Assembly (NCBI GenBank): GCA_016931435.1
Contig: JAFGET010000178.1
Coordinates: 1 to 6,667, forward strand
DNA: 6,667 nt
Source: Candidatus Omnitrophota bacterium
Lineage (GTDB): Bacteria; Omnitrophota; Gorgyraeia; Gygaellales; Profunditerraquicolaceae
Direction: 5' to 3'
A program made the translations under genes and the position numbers. Below are positions 5,936-6,667 of the stretch, one piece after another (within the stretch, counting starts at the first letter, position 1; the number at the start of each line of letters is the position of its first letter). The notes beneath the pieces are model-generated. The model saw only the letters and a list, made by a program, of their open reading frames with translations, was not told the origin of the DNA and did not search any database.

Positions 5936-6667
5936 TTCTCTATTAAGTTACCCAGGAAGGCATTAGTATGTTTGATCCTGTTGCGCCTGATCTCTTCAAT
6001 GAATATATTAAAACGCTTCAAGGATATCCTATTTACCTTGTAGTCGTATTTTTTGTCTGCCTGCGTGCCTTCATAATAAGTAAAAGGGTTTACCTGTTCA
6101 ATCTTAGGGATAAACTCTTTATTCCTTATTATAAAATCCAAGCTATCCCTGAAGTCCTTACCGGTCTCACCAGGGTATCCTACGATCATGCTGATGCCAA
6201 AATAGAGCCCGGCAGCCTTAAGTTTCCTGAAGAATCCAAGCGCATCTTCTGTGCTATACCCCTTCTTCATTCTTTTAAGGGTATCATCACATCCGGATTC
6301 AAGGCCCACAAAAAGATTATAACATCCGGATTGTTTCATCTTATCAAACAGGCGCTGGGGCATATCAGGGCGTATGGCTATCTGGGCTTCCCAATTGACT
6401 TTACTGAAATTCGCTATGACCTTATTGCATAAATCCTCAAGTTTCTTTATATCTGCGTTTATCATAGAATCAAAAAATATAAAGTTGTTTATCCCTCTGC
6501 TTCTGTAATAGCTTATCTCATCAACTACTGCCTGCGGTTCGCGCATCCGAAATCCCTTATAAAGAAGCCTCTCGGAACAGAAGGCGCAATTTCTTATACA
6601 GCCGCGCGAGAACTGCAGAGGGAGCGCGTCGTTCCTTGGATAATCCTGAAAGTCTATCCCATCATAA
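5932..6667 (-). CDS. B12-binding-type radical SAM protein, partial (N-terminus off window)
   Basis: The reading frame stays open to the right edge, so the ATG at 6544-6546 is internal and the true start is outside. Of 244 visible residues, RGC at 21-23 opens the cluster motif CIRNCAFC (C23, C27, C30), which choosing the internal ATG would lose. Later signatures are FIFFDSMIN (62-70), RPDM (99-102), VGLESG (120-125) and IVGYPGE (161-167). This order is typical of COG1032-type proteins, where a cobalamin-binding domain precedes the radical SAM core; the B12 domain would lie beyond the window and is not seen. Such enzymes carry out methylations or ring and skeleton changes on lipids, cofactors or natural products. 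The visible part suggests no substrate. The C-terminal tail is short and basic. The stop codon overlaps the next gene as ATGA, making this the most upstream visible member of the five-gene operon. Confidence 0.9.
   Translation of the reverse strand, partial: YDGIDFQDYPRNDALPLQFSRGCIRNCAFCSERLLYKGFRMREPQAVVDEISYYRSRGINNFIFFDSMINADIKKLEDLCNKVIANFSKVNWEAQIAIRPDMPQRLFDKMKQSGCYNLFVGLESGCDDTLKRMKKGYSTEDALGFFRKLKAAGLYFGISMIVGYPGETGKDFRDSLDFIIRNKEFIPKIEQVNPFTYYEGTQADKKYDYKVNRISLKRFNIFIEEIRRNRIKHTNAFLGNLIEK

Noticed and set aside
5968..6432. Plus-strand open frame of 154 codons
   Set aside because: It is antisense to the conserved core of the B12-type radical SAM gene, with no family features.
6544..6546. 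ATG as start of the right-hand radical SAM protein
   Set aside because: The frame remains open to the window edge and the CxxxCxxC cluster motif lies upstream of this ATG, so the codon is internal.

Overview
All genes in this window lie on the minus strand, so transcription runs from position 6667 toward position 1. The organism is a bacterium rather than an archaeon: it has a TadA-type tRNA adenosine deaminase and a tRNA-Arg with an ACG anticodon, whose first base TadA edits. The tRNA-Arg gene has no encoded CCA tail. Four radical SAM proteins and an eight-cysteine ferredoxin-type protein suggest an anaerobe, probably from a poorly cultured Gram-negative-like lineage. Omnitrophota or anaerobic relatives of the old deltaproteobacteria are possible, but the sequence does not settle this.

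Region 1 (1982-6667) is a very compact five-gene operon. In order of transcription it encodes: the C-terminal part of a radical SAM protein of the B12-binding type, running off the right edge; a small radical SAM protein related to spore photoproduct lyase (COG1533-like); a DUF362-type protein with two 4Fe-4S ferredoxin motifs; a nucleoside phosphorylase/nucleosidase-fold protein; and a larger radical SAM protein of the spore photoproduct lyase (SPL) family. The first three junctions are 4-base ATGA overlaps and the fourth is a 25-base overlap, so translation is probably coupled throughout. A plausible reading is a radical SAM module with its own electron-transfer protein and a nucleosidase that could remove 5'-deoxyadenosine, the inhibitory by-product of radical SAM chemistry. 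This is inference; no substrate can be read from the sequence. The larger SPL-like protein has Glu where the catalytic hydrogen-donor Cys of true SPL should be, so ordinary spore photoproduct repair is unlikely.

Region 2 (1857-1973) holds tRNA-Arg(ACG) behind the clearest promoter in the window (TTGAAT, 17 bases, TATAAT). Region 3 (700-1806) is a radical SAM/SPASM protein gene that is clearly more AT-rich than its neighbours and may be a transferred gene placed next to a tRNA gene. Region 4 (1-653) contains tadA, starting at GTG, and tRNA-Ser(GCT). The tRNA-Arg that TadA should edit lies about 1.2 kb upstream of tadA on the same strand. No gene-free stretch exceeds 300 bases. No CRISPR array, insertion sequence or convincing intrinsic terminator was seen.
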